NCBI RefSeq assembly: GCF_024704385.1
Contig: NZ_JAJDFX010000002.1
Span: 186,001 to 250,000, forward strand
Length of the DNA: 64,000 nucleotides
Origin: Cellulomonas sp. P24
GTDB lineage: Bacteria > Actinomycetota > Actinomycetes > Actinomycetales > Cellulomonadaceae
Direction: 5' to 3'
Both the position numbers and the translations under genes were made by a program. Positions 44,120 to 53,642 of this stretch are shown piece after piece. The stretch's first letter is position 1, and each line of letters begins with the position of its first letter. Under the pieces are notes generated by a model. It saw nothing but the letters and a program-made list of their open reading frames with translations. It was not told where the DNA came from and searched no databases.

Positions 44120-46336
44120 TCACCGGCTCGCGGACGTGCCGGTCGGGTCGAGCTCAGCCTCGAATGGGTCCAGCTGCGGCGGCTCGACATGGATCTGGGG
44201 AAGCAGCCTGTCGAGCCACCGGGGAACCCACCAGGCCCGCCGCCCGGCGATCGCCATCGCGGCAGGGACGAGGACGAGCCGGACCAGGGTGGCGTCGATG
44301 GCGATCGCGACGGCCAGGCCGAAGCCGAACAGGTTGACGACCCGCTGGTCGTTGAGCAGGAAGCTGGCGAAGACCACCACCATGACGGAAGCGGCGGCAG
44401 TGATCACCCGGGCGGTAGCGGCGATCCCGTTGGCGACCGCCGGTCCGGCGTCGTCGGTGCGCTGGTACTCCTCGCGTACCCGACTGAGCAGGAACACCTC
44501 GTAGTCCATGGACAACCCGAACAGCACAGCAAAGAGCATCATGGGCGCAAACGACTCGATCGGCCCCGGCCGAACGCCGAGCGGTCCGGACAACCAGCCC
44601 CACTGAAACACCGCGACGACTACGCCGTACGCGGCACCGACCGACAGCAGGTTCATCAGTGCGGCCTTGACCGGGATGAAGACCGAGCGGAACTCGACCA
44701 GCAGGAGCAGGACGCCCAGCCCGATCACCAGTGCGATGAACCACGGCAGTCGCTGTCCGAGCCGGTCCGCCAGGTCGATGGCGGTAGCGGTCTGACCGCC
44801 GACGTGCGTCGCTCCCTCGGCCTGTGGCAGCACCTGGGAGCGCAGCCGGTGCACCAGGTCCTCGGTCGATCGGTCCTGGGGCGCTCCGGTAGGCACGACG
44901 GAGAGCACCGCTGCGTTGCCTGGGGCGTTCAGGGTGGCACTGGGAACCGCTGCGACGCCAGGGGTAGTGGCCAGGTCCGAGCGCAGGGCGTCAAGCCACG
45001 ACTGCGTCTGCGCCCGGGAGGCTGTGGCGTCGTACTGGGCCGTGACCAGCAGCGGGCCGGTCCAGCCCGGGCCGAACTCCGAGGCCACCAGATCGTAAGA
45101 GGTTCTGGCGGTGGAGCCCACCGGGGCTGAGCCGCCATCGGCGGTGCCGAGCCGAATGGACAGCAACGGGACGGCCAGCACCAGCAGGACGACGGAGGAT
45201 GCCACCAGGTACGGCCAGGGCCGTCGCTGGATGCGCCGGGTCCACCGGTGCCAGCCGCTCTCCCTCCCGGCGCCGTGGTCCAGACGCAGTGGCCGGACCC
45301 GAATCCGGTCGAGGTTCCCCCCGAACACGGCCAGGAGCGCGGGCAGCAGGGTCACCGCAGCCAGCAACGTCGCACCAACCGTGATAGCGCTGGCCAGTCC
45401 CAGTGCGGAGACGAAAGGAATCCCGATGAGGAACAGACTGAGCAGTGCCACGATGACCGTGGAACCGGCGACCAAGACCGAACGGCCCGCCGTACCCAGG
45501 GCGATCGGGATCGATTCTGCCGCGTCATGTCCGGCGAGTAGCCCTTCGCGGTGCCGGGTGACGATCAGCAGCGCGTAGTCGATCCCCACGCCGAGACCGA
45601 TCATCGCCGCGACGACTGGCCCCGCAGTACCGATCGAGACCCATGCTGAGGCGATCCCGACGATGGAGATGCCCAACCCGAGAGCGAACAGTGCTGTCAC
45701 CAAGGGCACCACCATCGCGAACAGCGAGCCGAACACGACAAGCAGCACGACGATCGCCGCGAGGAGCCCGACGACCTCGCTGCCACTCGGCCCGGTCTCG
45801 GTCGCCGCGGCCGGGCCGCCGTACTCCACCTGGACACCAGCATCTCGGATCCCTGTCGCGGCGGTCTCGACCGCCTGCACCGATGCTGGGGGAATGTCCT
45901 TGGCCCGCTGGGCAAACACCACCGTGATGATCGCGGTGCTGCCGTCCGCGGAGACGGCCGCACCGGGCCCGTAGGGCGACTGGACGGCGGCGACGTCCGG
46001 GCTGGTGCGGATCCTCGCCAGCGTGTCCTGCACTGCCGTCCGCACCGCCGGGTCGCCCACCCCTTGCTCGGCTCGGATCACGATCTGAAGGGGGTCCCCG
46101 GATAGTTGGGGGAACTGCGTGCGCATCGCGTCGTATGCCGCCTGGGAGTCGGTGCCCGACACGGACAGGTCGTTGACGAACGACCCGCCGACCGCGCGGT
46201 TACCCGCTATCCCGACAGCTAGCAGCAGGATCCACCCGGTGATCACGAGCCAGCGGTGCGCGACGGAGAACCTGGCTACCGCGCGCAGTGGGGACCGGTG
46301 GGTTGTCGTGCTGTCCAGGGGTTGTGCGGTACTCAT
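44120..46336 (-). CDS. MMPL family (RND-type) membrane transporter
   Basis: The 738-residue protein starts at ATG 46336 behind GGGAG. Two halves each have an outer loop and a bundle of about six helices. GLGVGIDYALLIVTRHREGL and GLSMDYEVFLLSRVREEYQR are the typical MMPL motifs at about residues 250 and 615. It probably exports lipids or drugs by proton motive force. The divergent TetR gene and the operator between them indicate repression by that TetR. Confidence 0.9.
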   Translation of the reverse strand: MSTAQPLDSTTTHRSPLRAVARFSVAHRWLVITGWILLLAVGIAGNRAVGGSFVNDLSVSGTDSQAAYDAMRTQFPQLSGDPLQIVIRAEQGVGDPAVRTAVQDTLARIRTSPDVAAVQSPYGPGAAVSADGSTAIITVVFAQRAKDIPPASVQAVETAATGIRDAGVQVEYGGPAAATETGPSGSEVVGLLAAIVVLLVVFGSLFAMVVPLVTALFALGLGISIVGIASAWVSIGTAGPVVAAMIGLGVGIDYALLIVTRHREGLLAGHDAAESIPIALGTAGRSVLVAGSTVIVALLSLFLIGIPFVSALGLASAITVGATLLAAVTLLPALLAVFGGNLDRIRVRPLRLDHGAGRESGWHRWTRRIQRRPWPYLVASSVVLLVLAVPLLSIRLGTADGGSAPVGSTARTSYDLVASEFGPGWTGPLLVTAQYDATASRAQTQSWLDALRSDLATTPGVAAVPSATLNAPGNAAVLSVVPTGAPQDRSTEDLVHRLRSQVLPQAEGATHVGGQTATAIDLADRLGQRLPWFIALVIGLGVLLLLVEFRSVFIPVKAALMNLLSVGAAYGVVVAVFQWGWLSGPLGVRPGPIESFAPMMLFAVLFGLSMDYEVFLLSRVREEYQRTDDAGPAVANGIAATARVITAAASVMVVVFASFLLNDQRVVNLFGFGLAVAIAIDATLVRLVLVPAAMAIAGRRAWWVPRWLDRLLPQIHVEPPQLDPFEAELDPTGTSASR

Positions 46337-46381
46337 CCAGTTCGCTCCCTCGAGCAACGGGCCAATGGTCGCCCTGCTATG

Positions 46382-46397
46382 GTCGACACGTGTCAAC
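46382..46397 (+). promoter_or_regulatory. Palindromic operator between the MMPL and TetR genes
   Basis: GTCGACAC/GTGTCAAC is a near-perfect 16-bp palindrome placed between the two divergent starts. It is a likely TetR-family binding site. Confidence 0.6.
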
Positions 46398-46450
46398 ACA
46401 GGAGTACAACACATGTCTATCCACGCGTCTAGTACGGCGGTGGTGAGGTG

Positions 46451-47071
46451 ATGGTGAGAACTGCGGGGCTGGGTCCGGCTTCACGATCGACGGGACAGCG
46501 ACGTCAGACCAGGGACCTGGTGCTCGACGCCGCACTGCGGTTGTTCACCGAGCACGGCTACCTCGGGGTCCGGGTGGAGGACATCGCGAAGGAGGCAGGG
46601 GTATCCCGGGCCACCTTCTACAAGCACTTCACCGAGCGAGAGCAGGTGCTCGCCGAGCTGTTCGAGCGACTGCTCGGAGCAGAGGCGGGCCCCGAGCCGG
46701 TGCTCGCGTCACCCGGGTCCGGGTCGACCGAGCAGCAGGTCACCGTGCTGATCGAGGACGCCGTGCGTCGGATGGTGGGACAGGAGCAGCTCGCCCGGTT
46801 CGTGTACAGCCTCCCGGTGCGCCACAGCGCGTTGCTGCGCCCGGGTGCCCACAGTGTGCCGCCGGTGTTCGCCCACGTCAGCACCCTCCTCGAACGCGGC
46901 GTGGTGCGTGGCGAGATCCGCCACGATGTGCCCCTCCCGTTGCTCACCCGCCAGGTCCTGGATGCACTGGAGACAGCGATGCGGGACTGGGCCGAAGAGC
47001 ACGTCCAGGACCCCCTTGACCACGTCCGCGTGATGCTGGGGCTCACCTTCGGCGGAGTCACGCCTCGATAG
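46451..47071 (+). CDS. TetR/AcrR family transcriptional regulator
   Basis: The protein of 206 residues (one more if GTG 46448 is used) has the TetR N-terminal helix-turn-helix: LVLDAALRLFTEHGYLGVRV, then DIAKEAGVSRATFYKHF. The C-terminal ligand domain is variable. It is divergent from the MMPL transporter gene, so it most likely represses it and itself. Its inducer is unknown. Confidence 0.9.
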   Translation: MVRTAGLGPASRSTGQRRQTRDLVLDAALRLFTEHGYLGVRVEDIAKEAGVSRATFYKHFTEREQVLAELFERLLGAEAGPEPVLASPGSGSTEQQVTVLIEDAVRRMVGQEQLARFVYSLPVRHSALLRPGAHSVPPVFAHVSTLLERGVVRGEIRHDVPLPLLTRQVLDALETAMRDWAEEHVQDPLDHVRVMLGLTFGGVTPR

Positions 47072-47435
47072 CGACTCATCGGTTCCGCTGCCGCGAGAGA
47101 AGCGGCGACTGGCGCTGATTGCCGCCCCAGGCCAGCCCGCCCACGAGCTGAGCAGGGCCCTGCCAAGACCAATCGTCGTCGGGGACGGGTGGACGCCCCG
47201 GGCCGCGGCGCGCCCTCGGTGTTCGCCGGCCACTGGGGCGGTGGAGTGGGCGGCGCAGTACCGGACCGTTGACCGACCGATCCTCAAGGCCCGCGAGGTC
47301 GTCGCGTCATTGCCCGCGACGACGCGTGAGCGGCGGATTGTGGCGTTGCGGTTCACCCGAAGGCGGGGCCCGTACTGAGTCGGTTACCACCTCGGGTCGC
47401 CACGCTCGACCGTCGGGCACCGTTAACATCGAGCG
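47072..47435. other. Gene-poor stretch, possible C-terminal coding fragment
   Basis: No complete gene is seen. At about 47242-47379 a plus-strand frame reads VEWAAQYRTVDRPILKAREV and ends at a stop with basic residues. It may be the end of a lost gene but is not recognised. Confidence 0.35.
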
Positions 47436-48242
47436 GTGCCCCCTGCCAACCTCGCGAAACCTCGCCGGCGACGTCTCGGTGCTGGTTGGGTGCCTAACCA
47501 GCACGGGGCCTGGGCGATGCTCGTCGTGCCGTTCGCCGTCGGCGCGCTCGACGCGGGTCCGAGCTGGCGGCACGTGCCGCTGCTGCTGACGTGGCTGGCC
47601 GGCTACTTCGCGTTCTTCGCCACCGGTCTTTGGCTCCGGTCGCGGCGCAAGGCGCGCTACTGGCCACCGGTGCGCGCCTACGCGGTGCTGACCGCAGCCC
47701 TGGGTCTGATCGTCGTGGTGATCGAACCCGACCTGCTGCGCTGGGCCGTCGTCTTCGCGCCGCTGGCAACCGTCAGCCTGTGGTGCTCCTGGCGACGCGC
47801 GGACCGCTCGCTGCTCAACGATGCCGTGACCGTGCTGGCCGCGTGTCTCATGACGGTGGTGGTCGCCGCGGTCGGGACCCACGGCGGGGCGAGGAGCACA
47901 CCGGGCCTCCCGGGACTGACGTGGCTGCCCGGGGCCGACCAGGTGCGCCCGTGGGTGCTCACCGCGCTGCTCCTGGCGTACTTCGCGGGCACCGTGCTCT
48001 ACGTCAAGACGATGATCCGCGACCGCGGTGACCGTCGTCGCTACATCCTGTCGGTGGCCTACCACGTCGTGGTCTGCCTACCGGCCGCGGCCGTGAACCC
48101 CTGGCTCGGGCTCCTGTTCGTCGCGCTCGCCCTGAGGTCCGCCGTCGTGCCCAAGCGGTGGCCTGGCCTCACCCCGGCAGCACTCGGCGCCGGCGAGATC
48201 GTCGCGAGCATCACCCTGGGCGCACTTCTTCTGCTCACCTGA
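47436..48242 (+). CDS. YwiC-like membrane protein
   Basis: The 268-residue protein starts at GTG 47436. It has about eight hydrophobic segments and the family opening WVPNQHGAWAMLVVPFAVG. YwiC-like proteins are of unknown function, and in Bacillus the gene lies in the narK-fnr region, which fits the respiratory genes here. A prenyltransferase-like fold has been suggested for similar multi-pass proteins but cannot be shown from this sequence. Confidence 0.82.
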   Translation: MPPANLAKPRRRRLGAGWVPNQHGAWAMLVVPFAVGALDAGPSWRHVPLLLTWLAGYFAFFATGLWLRSRRKARYWPPVRAYAVLTAALGLIVVVIEPDLLRWAVVFAPLATVSLWCSWRRADRSLLNDAVTVLAACLMTVVVAAVGTHGGARSTPGLPGLTWLPGADQVRPWVLTALLLAYFAGTVLYVKTMIRDRGDRRRYILSVAYHVVVCLPAAAVNPWLGLLFVALALRSAVVPKRWPGLTPAALGAGEIVASITLGALLLLT

Positions 48243-48578
48243 ACCTCGAACCACCGATCAACTGCCCGCCACTTCACCCAGGCGTGCGCGGTTCTACGCC
48301 ACGGCCTGTGCGGACACAGCGGCATAGACCGCCGGATCATGGCGGGACGCAACCGAAACGACGACCTCGTCCAGCCCCACGTAGACGGCACGCCCGGCAC
48401 ATCCTCGGGCCGAATGCCACGCCACACCACCTGACCCAACGCCCGATCGACCCCACGCCGCGACGAATGAACCAGGCTGACCGGTCACGGTGACCAGGCC
48501 CTTCGTACCCCAGTCGGCCGCAGACCGGTCCCGGTGCCCTTTCCTTGTCGACAGCGCCGGCCCCGACTCTGGACTTCG
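48243..48578. other. Intergenic stretch between YwiC-like and NDH-2 genes
   Basis: No known gene is seen between these convergent genes. A minus-strand frame at 48294-48488 (64 residues, with GLDEVVVSVASRHDPAVY) is not recognised and could be a remnant. Confidence 0.4.
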
Positions 48579-49943
48579 CTACCTGCGGGGGAACCGTACT
48601 CGGTCGGGGCGACCGGACTGGGCGGGCGTCAGCGTGTCGAGGGCGCGGCGCGCCACTACCTGCTGACGGGTGATGGCACGCTCCGCGCGCCCACCGCCGA
48701 CGAAGCTGATCGTCCAGTGCAGCAGCGTGGTGACGCGCTGCTTGAAACCGATCAGGTAGAGAAGGTGGATCACCAGCCACATCAGCCAGGCGATGAATCC
48801 GGAGAACCGGAACCGGCCAACGCTCGCCACAGCGGCGAACCGCGAGATCGTCGCCATGCTGCCCTTGTCGACGTACTTGAACGGCAAGTGCACGTCCCGG
48901 CCGGCAGCCCGAGCCGCGATGATCTTGGCTACGTGCTTGCCCGATTGCATGGCCACCTGCGCTACACCGGGTACGCCCGCATCCATCATGTCGCCAATGA
49001 CGAAGACTTCAGGGAAACTCGGCAGTGAGCAGTCATCCTCGACGGGCACGCGGCCCAGTCGGTCAACGTCCAGACCGGCCTGGTTGGCGAGGTGTTTGGC
49101 CAGTGGAGAGGCGGCAACGCCGGCCGCCCACACCTTGGTGCGGCTCTCGATGCGCCGGACACTGCCGTCAGGGTCCTTGATCTCGATGCCGTGTTCGTCG
49201 ATGTGAACGACCATCGCGCCAAGCTGGACGTCGACCCCAAGCTGCTTCAGCCTCTTGGTGGCCTTAGCTGCGAGGCGGTCGCCGAACGTGGCGAGCACCG
49301 TTGAGGCGCCGTCGAGCAGCACGACCCGTGCCTGTTCAGGGTCGATTCGGCGGTAGTCCTCGCGCAACGTGCGGTGGGCGAGTTCGGCGATCTGCCCGGC
49401 CATCTCCACCCCGGTCGGGCCCGCGCCGACCACGACGAAGGTCAGCCACGGCTCCACAGCGTCGGGCTCGGTCTCGATCTCGGCGAACTCGAACGCGCTG
49501 AGGATACGGCCGCGCAACTCGAGCGCATCGTCAATCGATTTCAGGCCGGGTGCGTGCTCGGCGAAGTAGTTGTTGCCAAAGTATGACTGAGTAGAGCCGG
49601 CGGCCACGATCAGGCTGTCGTAGGGATCGTTCAGCGTTCCACTCGGAGTCCAAGACGTCACAGTCTTGGATTTTATGTCGATGTCGATCACCTCACCGAG
49701 GTGCACCTCGGCATTGATTTGACCACGGAGGATCTCCCGTGTCGGCGGGGCAATCGAACCTTCGGAGAGGATTCCGGTGGCCACTTGGTAGAGCAGCGGT
49801 TGGAACAGGTGATGGTTGGTCTTCGCGATAATCGTGACATCCACCGGTGCATCCTTCAACGCCTTGGTTGCGAAGAGGCCACCGAAACCCGATCCGATGA
49901 CCACCACACGGTGGCGTTGCTTCATGCTCTCATTCATGGCCAT
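48579..49943 (-). CDS. ndh: Type II NADH:quinone oxidoreductase
   Basis: The 454-residue protein starts at ATG 49943. HRVVVIGSGFGGLFATKAL is the FAD fold, FVVVGAGPTGVEMAGQIAEL the NADH fold, and EVFVIGDMMDAGVPGVAQVA the quinone/FAD contact region. The C-terminal helices (LMWLVIHLLYLIGFKQRVTT) serve for membrane attachment. NDH-2 feeds electrons from NADH to quinone without pumping. An FNR-type box lies about 86 bp upstream, suggesting oxygen-dependent control. Base use is somewhat less GC-rich than in the flanks. Confidence 0.92.
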   Translation of the reverse strand: MAMNESMKQRHRVVVIGSGFGGLFATKALKDAPVDVTIIAKTNHHLFQPLLYQVATGILSEGSIAPPTREILRGQINAEVHLGEVIDIDIKSKTVTSWTPSGTLNDPYDSLIVAAGSTQSYFGNNYFAEHAPGLKSIDDALELRGRILSAFEFAEIETEPDAVEPWLTFVVVGAGPTGVEMAGQIAELAHRTLREDYRRIDPEQARVVLLDGASTVLATFGDRLAAKATKRLKQLGVDVQLGAMVVHIDEHGIEIKDPDGSVRRIESRTKVWAAGVAASPLAKHLANQAGLDVDRLGRVPVEDDCSLPSFPEVFVIGDMMDAGVPGVAQVAMQSGKHVAKIIAARAAGRDVHLPFKYVDKGSMATISRFAAVASVGRFRFSGFIAWLMWLVIHLLYLIGFKQRVTTLLHWTISFVGGGRAERAITRQQVVARRALDTLTPAQSGRPDRVRFPRR

Positions 49944-50021
49944 CGCCCTCGATTCAGATTGTTCATCTCACCCGTCCGGGTTACTCGCCTTCCACGTTAT
50001 GAGCACTCTGGCGGGACCAGT

Positions 50022-50035
50022 ATGGCGCGTATCAA
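50022..50035 (-). promoter_or_regulatory. FNR-type box upstream of ndh
   Basis: The site reads TTGAT-N4-GCCAT on the ndh strand, within a longer conserved block (GTCGATTGATACGC, about 50012-50040). Its centre is about 85.5 bp before the ATG. Confidence 0.6.
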
Positions 50036-50184
50036 TCGACTAAATAGACGGCTCTGCCGAACTACATTCGGGGGTCCTCCTACTTGTCGCGCTGAGTCCT
50101 GACGAAACCCCATCACCGCAGGCCAGATGGACATTCTTTTGTCACGGCACGCTCAGACGAACACATCCACCGGCGTATCCAGGC

Positions 50185-52113
50185 TCAGGCGTGCTGGGCA
50201 AGGGCTGGGACTCGGGTAGGTGCCCGGGTGGGTGTTGCCCGCATGTCGGGACTGCATTTTCGGCGCAGTAGGCGCATGGCGTTGACAATGACGACCAGGA
50301 CGGAAATCTCGTGGGCGAGCATCCCAATGGCCATCGTGACGCCACCCAGGAGCACACCGAGCAGGAGCATGGAAACGGTGGTCAGGGCGATGGCGATGTT
50401 CTGGCGCATGTTGGCCACCGTGCTTTTGGCCAGGGCGATGGCCTCGGGGAGCTTGAGCAGGTTGTCCCCCATCAGGGCGATGTCTGAGGTCTCCACGGCC
50501 ACGGCCGATCCGGCTGCGCCCATCGCCACGCCGATGTGTGCGGCGGCCAGGGCGGGTGCATCGTTGACGCCGTCACCGACCATTGCCACGATGTGGCCTT
50601 GTCGCTGGAGCTCCTGAACGACGAGGAGTTTGTCCTCGGGGAGCAGCCCGGCGTGGACCTCGTCGACCCCGACGGCCGCACCGATGGCCTTCGCGACAAG
50701 CGGGGTGTCGCCGGTGAGCATGATGACCTTTCTCACCCCGGCCCAGTGCAGTTCGGCGACCATCTGGGCGGCGTCCTCGCGCACCTCGTCCGCCACGGCG
50801 ACCACGCCGGCAACCATGTCATCGACGGCCACGATCATCGAGGTACGCCCGGCCGCGGCCAGTCGTTCGACGGCGCCCGCGGCGTCCACGGTGTCCGCGA
50901 CGCCATACTGCTCGAGCAGGGTCAGGTTGCCGACCAGGACCAGGTGGCCGTAGGTGGTGGCAGCAATGCCCTTGCCGGGGACGGGCGCCGTGTGCTCGGG
51001 AAGCCCGACAGTAGTCAGTTTCTGCGCGGCAGCAGCGGTCAGGATCGGACGGGCCAGCGGGTGTTCGGAGCCTGCCTCGGCCCGGGCGGCCCAGGTGAGG
51101 ACCTGGGCCCGGTCCACCCTCGGGTCGAGCACGACGACATCGGTCAGGTGCGGACGTCCTGTGGTCAGGGTGCCGGTCTTGTCTACCGCCACCGCGGTGA
51201 TCCTCGCCGAGGTCTCCAGGAACTCCCCACCCTTGATCAGGATGCCGTCCTTGGCGGCTCGGCCGATACCGGCCACGATCGAGACCGGGATGGAGATGAC
51301 CAACGCCCCGGGACAACCGATGACCAGCAGGGTCAGTGCCAGGACCACGTCGCCACTGATCAGGCCGACGGCCAGAGCCAGGACCATGATGGCCGGGGTG
51401 TACCAGGAGGAGAACCGGTCCATGAACTGCTGGGTCCTGGCCTTGGCGTCTTGGGCCTCCTCTACGCGACGGATGATCCTGGCCAGGGTCGTGTCCGCCC
51501 CGACACCGGTGGCCTTTGCCTGCAGGAACCCGCCCTTGGAGACGGTTCCGGCGAAGACCCTGTCCCCTGCACTTTTCTCGACCGGCATCGACTCGCCCGT
51601 AATGGATGCCTCGTCCAGCGCACCGGTGCCCGCAATGACCTCGCCGTCGACGGGAACCTTGGCCCCGTTTTTTACGAGCACTGTCTCGCCCATAACGACA
51701 CTTGCCGCGGGGACCTCGACCTGCTCGCCCTCTCGCATGACCACCGCAACATTCGGGGCGATGGAAACCAGCTCCGCCAGAGCCGACCGGGTCCTATTCA
51801 GGGTGGCCACCTCCAGGTCGCGGCCGAGACCGAACAGGAATGTGACCGCCGCACCCTCCCAGTACTGGCCGATGATCAGCGCGCCGATGACGGCCACACT
51901 CACCAGCAGGTCGATGCCGATCACCCTCAACCTCAGCGCCCGGGCAGCGGTGATCACGATCGGGGTACCAGTCGCCGCCGCCGCCACCATGAAGACGTTG
52001 CCTACCTCGTCCGCGCCGAACGCCTTGGCCACGACGAATGAGGCGATGATCAGCGGCCCGGAGACCATCGGGATCGTCCAGCGAACTGCCCCCCACCTGT
52101 GCAGCTTGCCCAT
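50185..52113 (-). CDS. Heavy-metal P1B-type ATPase with a CPG motif
   Basis: The 642-residue protein is started at ATG 52113 behind GAGGAGGGA. It has TGES (about 172), the membrane CPG motif (267-269, where CPC is usual), DKTGT (D311), SEHPLARP and MVGDGVNDAPAL. No N-terminal metal-binding domain is present; a separate HMA protein with CPSC is encoded next to it. Transport of a soft or transition metal cation is likely, but the metal cannot be told from CPG. An FNR-type box lies about 88 bp upstream. Confidence 0.9.
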   Translation of the reverse strand: MGKLHRWGAVRWTIPMVSGPLIIASFVVAKAFGADEVGNVFMVAAAATGTPIVITAARALRLRVIGIDLLVSVAVIGALIIGQYWEGAAVTFLFGLGRDLEVATLNRTRSALAELVSIAPNVAVVMREGEQVEVPAASVVMGETVLVKNGAKVPVDGEVIAGTGALDEASITGESMPVEKSAGDRVFAGTVSKGGFLQAKATGVGADTTLARIIRRVEEAQDAKARTQQFMDRFSSWYTPAIMVLALAVGLISGDVVLALTLLVIGCPGALVISIPVSIVAGIGRAAKDGILIKGGEFLETSARITAVAVDKTGTLTTGRPHLTDVVVLDPRVDRAQVLTWAARAEAGSEHPLARPILTAAAAQKLTTVGLPEHTAPVPGKGIAATTYGHLVLVGNLTLLEQYGVADTVDAAGAVERLAAAGRTSMIVAVDDMVAGVVAVADEVREDAAQMVAELHWAGVRKVIMLTGDTPLVAKAIGAAVGVDEVHAGLLPEDKLLVVQELQRQGHIVAMVGDGVNDAPALAAAHIGVAMGAAGSAVAVETSDIALMGDNLLKLPEAIALAKSTVANMRQNIAIALTTVSMLLLGVLLGGVTMAIGMLAHEISVLVVIVNAMRLLRRKCSPDMRATPTRAPTRVPALAQHA

Positions 52114-52194
52114 TTCCGAGTCCCTCCTCAACGTTCCTCAACCCAACTTCTGGGGCGTTGATGAGGACGCTACGAGGGTCAGTCGGTCCTCACC

Positions 52195-52208
52195 ATGACA
52201 CGCATCAA
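52195..52208 (-). promoter_or_regulatory. FNR-type box upstream of the P1B ATPase
   Basis: The gene strand reads TTGAT-N4-GTCAT in the same GTCGATTGATGC context as at ndh. The centre is about 88.5 bp before the ATG. Confidence 0.6.
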
Positions 52209-52416
52209 TCGACGGAACAACAGTCTTGGAGGCCCTGACGACGGCACTGCCGTCGACTCGCTCAGAGATGCCCGCCGAGGGGCGGTTCCGTTCACTCGCG
52301 CGACGGTTCCGGCCAGCGCAGGGCGGCGCAGTGGCAGACCGTCGAGGCGTGCTCCGCCGCTGGGGTCAGGAGGCCACGGCGATGGCGCTTGTCGTACAGC
52401 CACAATCGGTGAACCG

Positions 52417-52656
52417 TCAGAGGGCGGCCGGGCGCGTGGTGTAGCCGGCCTTGGCGACCGCCGCGACCAGCGCGTCGACGCTGGCCAGGGTCGGGTCGTG
52501 GTCGATCTCGATGCGGGCGGAGGCGAACCGCACCTTCACGGTGGCCACACCGTCAAGGCGTCCGACCTGCTTCTCGATCTTCGCGGCGCAGGACGGGCAG
52601 GAGAAGCCCTCGGCGCGCAGGATCGTGCGAGTGGTGGTGGCAGCGGTGGTGCTCAC
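52417..52656 (-). CDS. Heavy-metal-associated (HMA) domain metallochaperone
   Basis: The 79-residue protein has the ferredoxin-like HMA fold (ILRAEGFSCPSCAAKIEKQV, GVATVKVRFASARIEIDHD). The CPSC pair binds a soft metal. The P1B ATPase gene nearby lacks such a domain, so this protein probably delivers its metal. An FNR-type box lies about 86 bp upstream, as for ndh and the ATPase. Confidence 0.9.
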   Translation of the reverse strand: MSTTAATTTRTILRAEGFSCPSCAAKIEKQVGRLDGVATVKVRFASARIEIDHDPTLASVDALVAAVAKAGYTTRPAAL

Positions 52657-52735
52657 GGTATTTGTCCCTTCAGGTCATGCCTCACCCCTCCTGGGGTGAC
52701 AGCTTCGACGCTAAACGGGCCGCGACACGGGAACC

Positions 52736-52749
52736 ATGATCTGCATCAA
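52736..52749 (-). promoter_or_regulatory. FNR-type box upstream of the HMA gene
   Basis: TTGAT-GCAG-ATCAT differs by one base from the FNR consensus TTGAT-N4-ATCAA. The centre is about 86.5 bp before the start codon. Confidence 0.65.
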
Positions 52750-52826
52750 TCAACCGCGGCACGGGCTCTCGGACGAACCTGGCCCGCTACAAAGGCAGTT
52801 CGACTCGCGCTGGCCCGTCGTGGCCT

Positions 52827-53642
52827 TCAGCCGTCCCTCTCGGCGGTGGCCGCGAGGCGATCGCGGTCGAGCACCGCTGTCCAGCGGCGCCCGGAGTCGA
52901 TGATGCCCGCTTTCCGCAGCCGGCTCATGACCCGAGATACCGACTCCTCGGTGGAGCCGACCATGCCCGCCAGGTCGGCCCGGGACAGGGGCAGCTGGAG
53001 CAGGGTGCCGCGGTTGCCGGAACGCTCTTGACCGAGTTTGTCGACCAGGCGCAGCAGCGCGGCTGCCACGCGTTGGGTGACGGTACCCGTGGATTGTCGG
53101 CCGATGTCGGAGCGGGCTTGGGCGAGTCGGCCGGCGACGTCGTCGAGCACCCGCAGCGCCACCTGAGGGTGCTCGACGAGGATCTCGCGGAAGGACTGCG
53201 CGGCGATCCTCAGCGCGCATGTGGTGGTCAGCGCCCACGCCGTCTCGGGGTAGACCGGTTGACCGAGCATGCTCAGCGCCCCGAAGAGGTCCCCAGGGGT
53301 GAGCAGGTCGACGACGACTTCCTGTCCGCTGGGCGTGGGCTGGGAGAGCTTGGCGCGGCCTGCGGCCAGGACGTAGAGGTGGTCGGCCGACTCACCCGCG
53401 GTGAACAGCGGGTCTCCCGCTGCCCAGGAAAGGGAGACCATGCGCTTGTCGATCCCCTCGAGCTCGTGTGGGGACAGGCCTGAGAAGAAGGGGACTGCTC
53501 CCAGCACCTGCATTCGCACGGGTCGAGAACAGGGATGAGGTCGGGCACAGGTGGTGGCCAGTGGGACTCTGCGCCGACCCGGTGGTGGGCTGGCCGGCGC
53601 CGGTGCGACTGGCTGCGCGTGGGCCTGGGGTGAGCTGCTCAT
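52827..53642 (-). CDS. Crp/Fnr family regulator, FNR-like
   Basis: The 271-residue protein has a cyclic-nucleotide-like domain (FFSGLSPHELEGID, LTPGDLFGALSMLG) and a C-terminal HTH. The recognition helix STEESVSRVMSRLRKAG has the E-x2-SR pattern found in FNR, which reads TTGAT half sites. Cysteines at 32, 38 and 142 may form an Fe-S site, though FNR itself uses four. It probably controls the three FNR-type boxes near it. The start at 53642 gives a proline-rich N-terminal extension; a start at about 53513 would remove the first two cysteines. Confidence 0.85.
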   Translation of the reverse strand: MSSSPQAHAQPVAPAPASPPPGRRRVPLATTCARPHPCSRPVRMQVLGAVPFFSGLSPHELEGIDKRMVSLSWAAGDPLFTAGESADHLYVLAAGRAKLSQPTPSGQEVVVDLLTPGDLFGALSMLGQPVYPETAWALTTTCALRIAAQSFREILVEHPQVALRVLDDVAGRLAQARSDIGRQSTGTVTQRVAAALLRLVDKLGQERSGNRGTLLQLPLSRADLAGMVGSTEESVSRVMSRLRKAGIIDSGRRWTAVLDRDRLAATAERDG

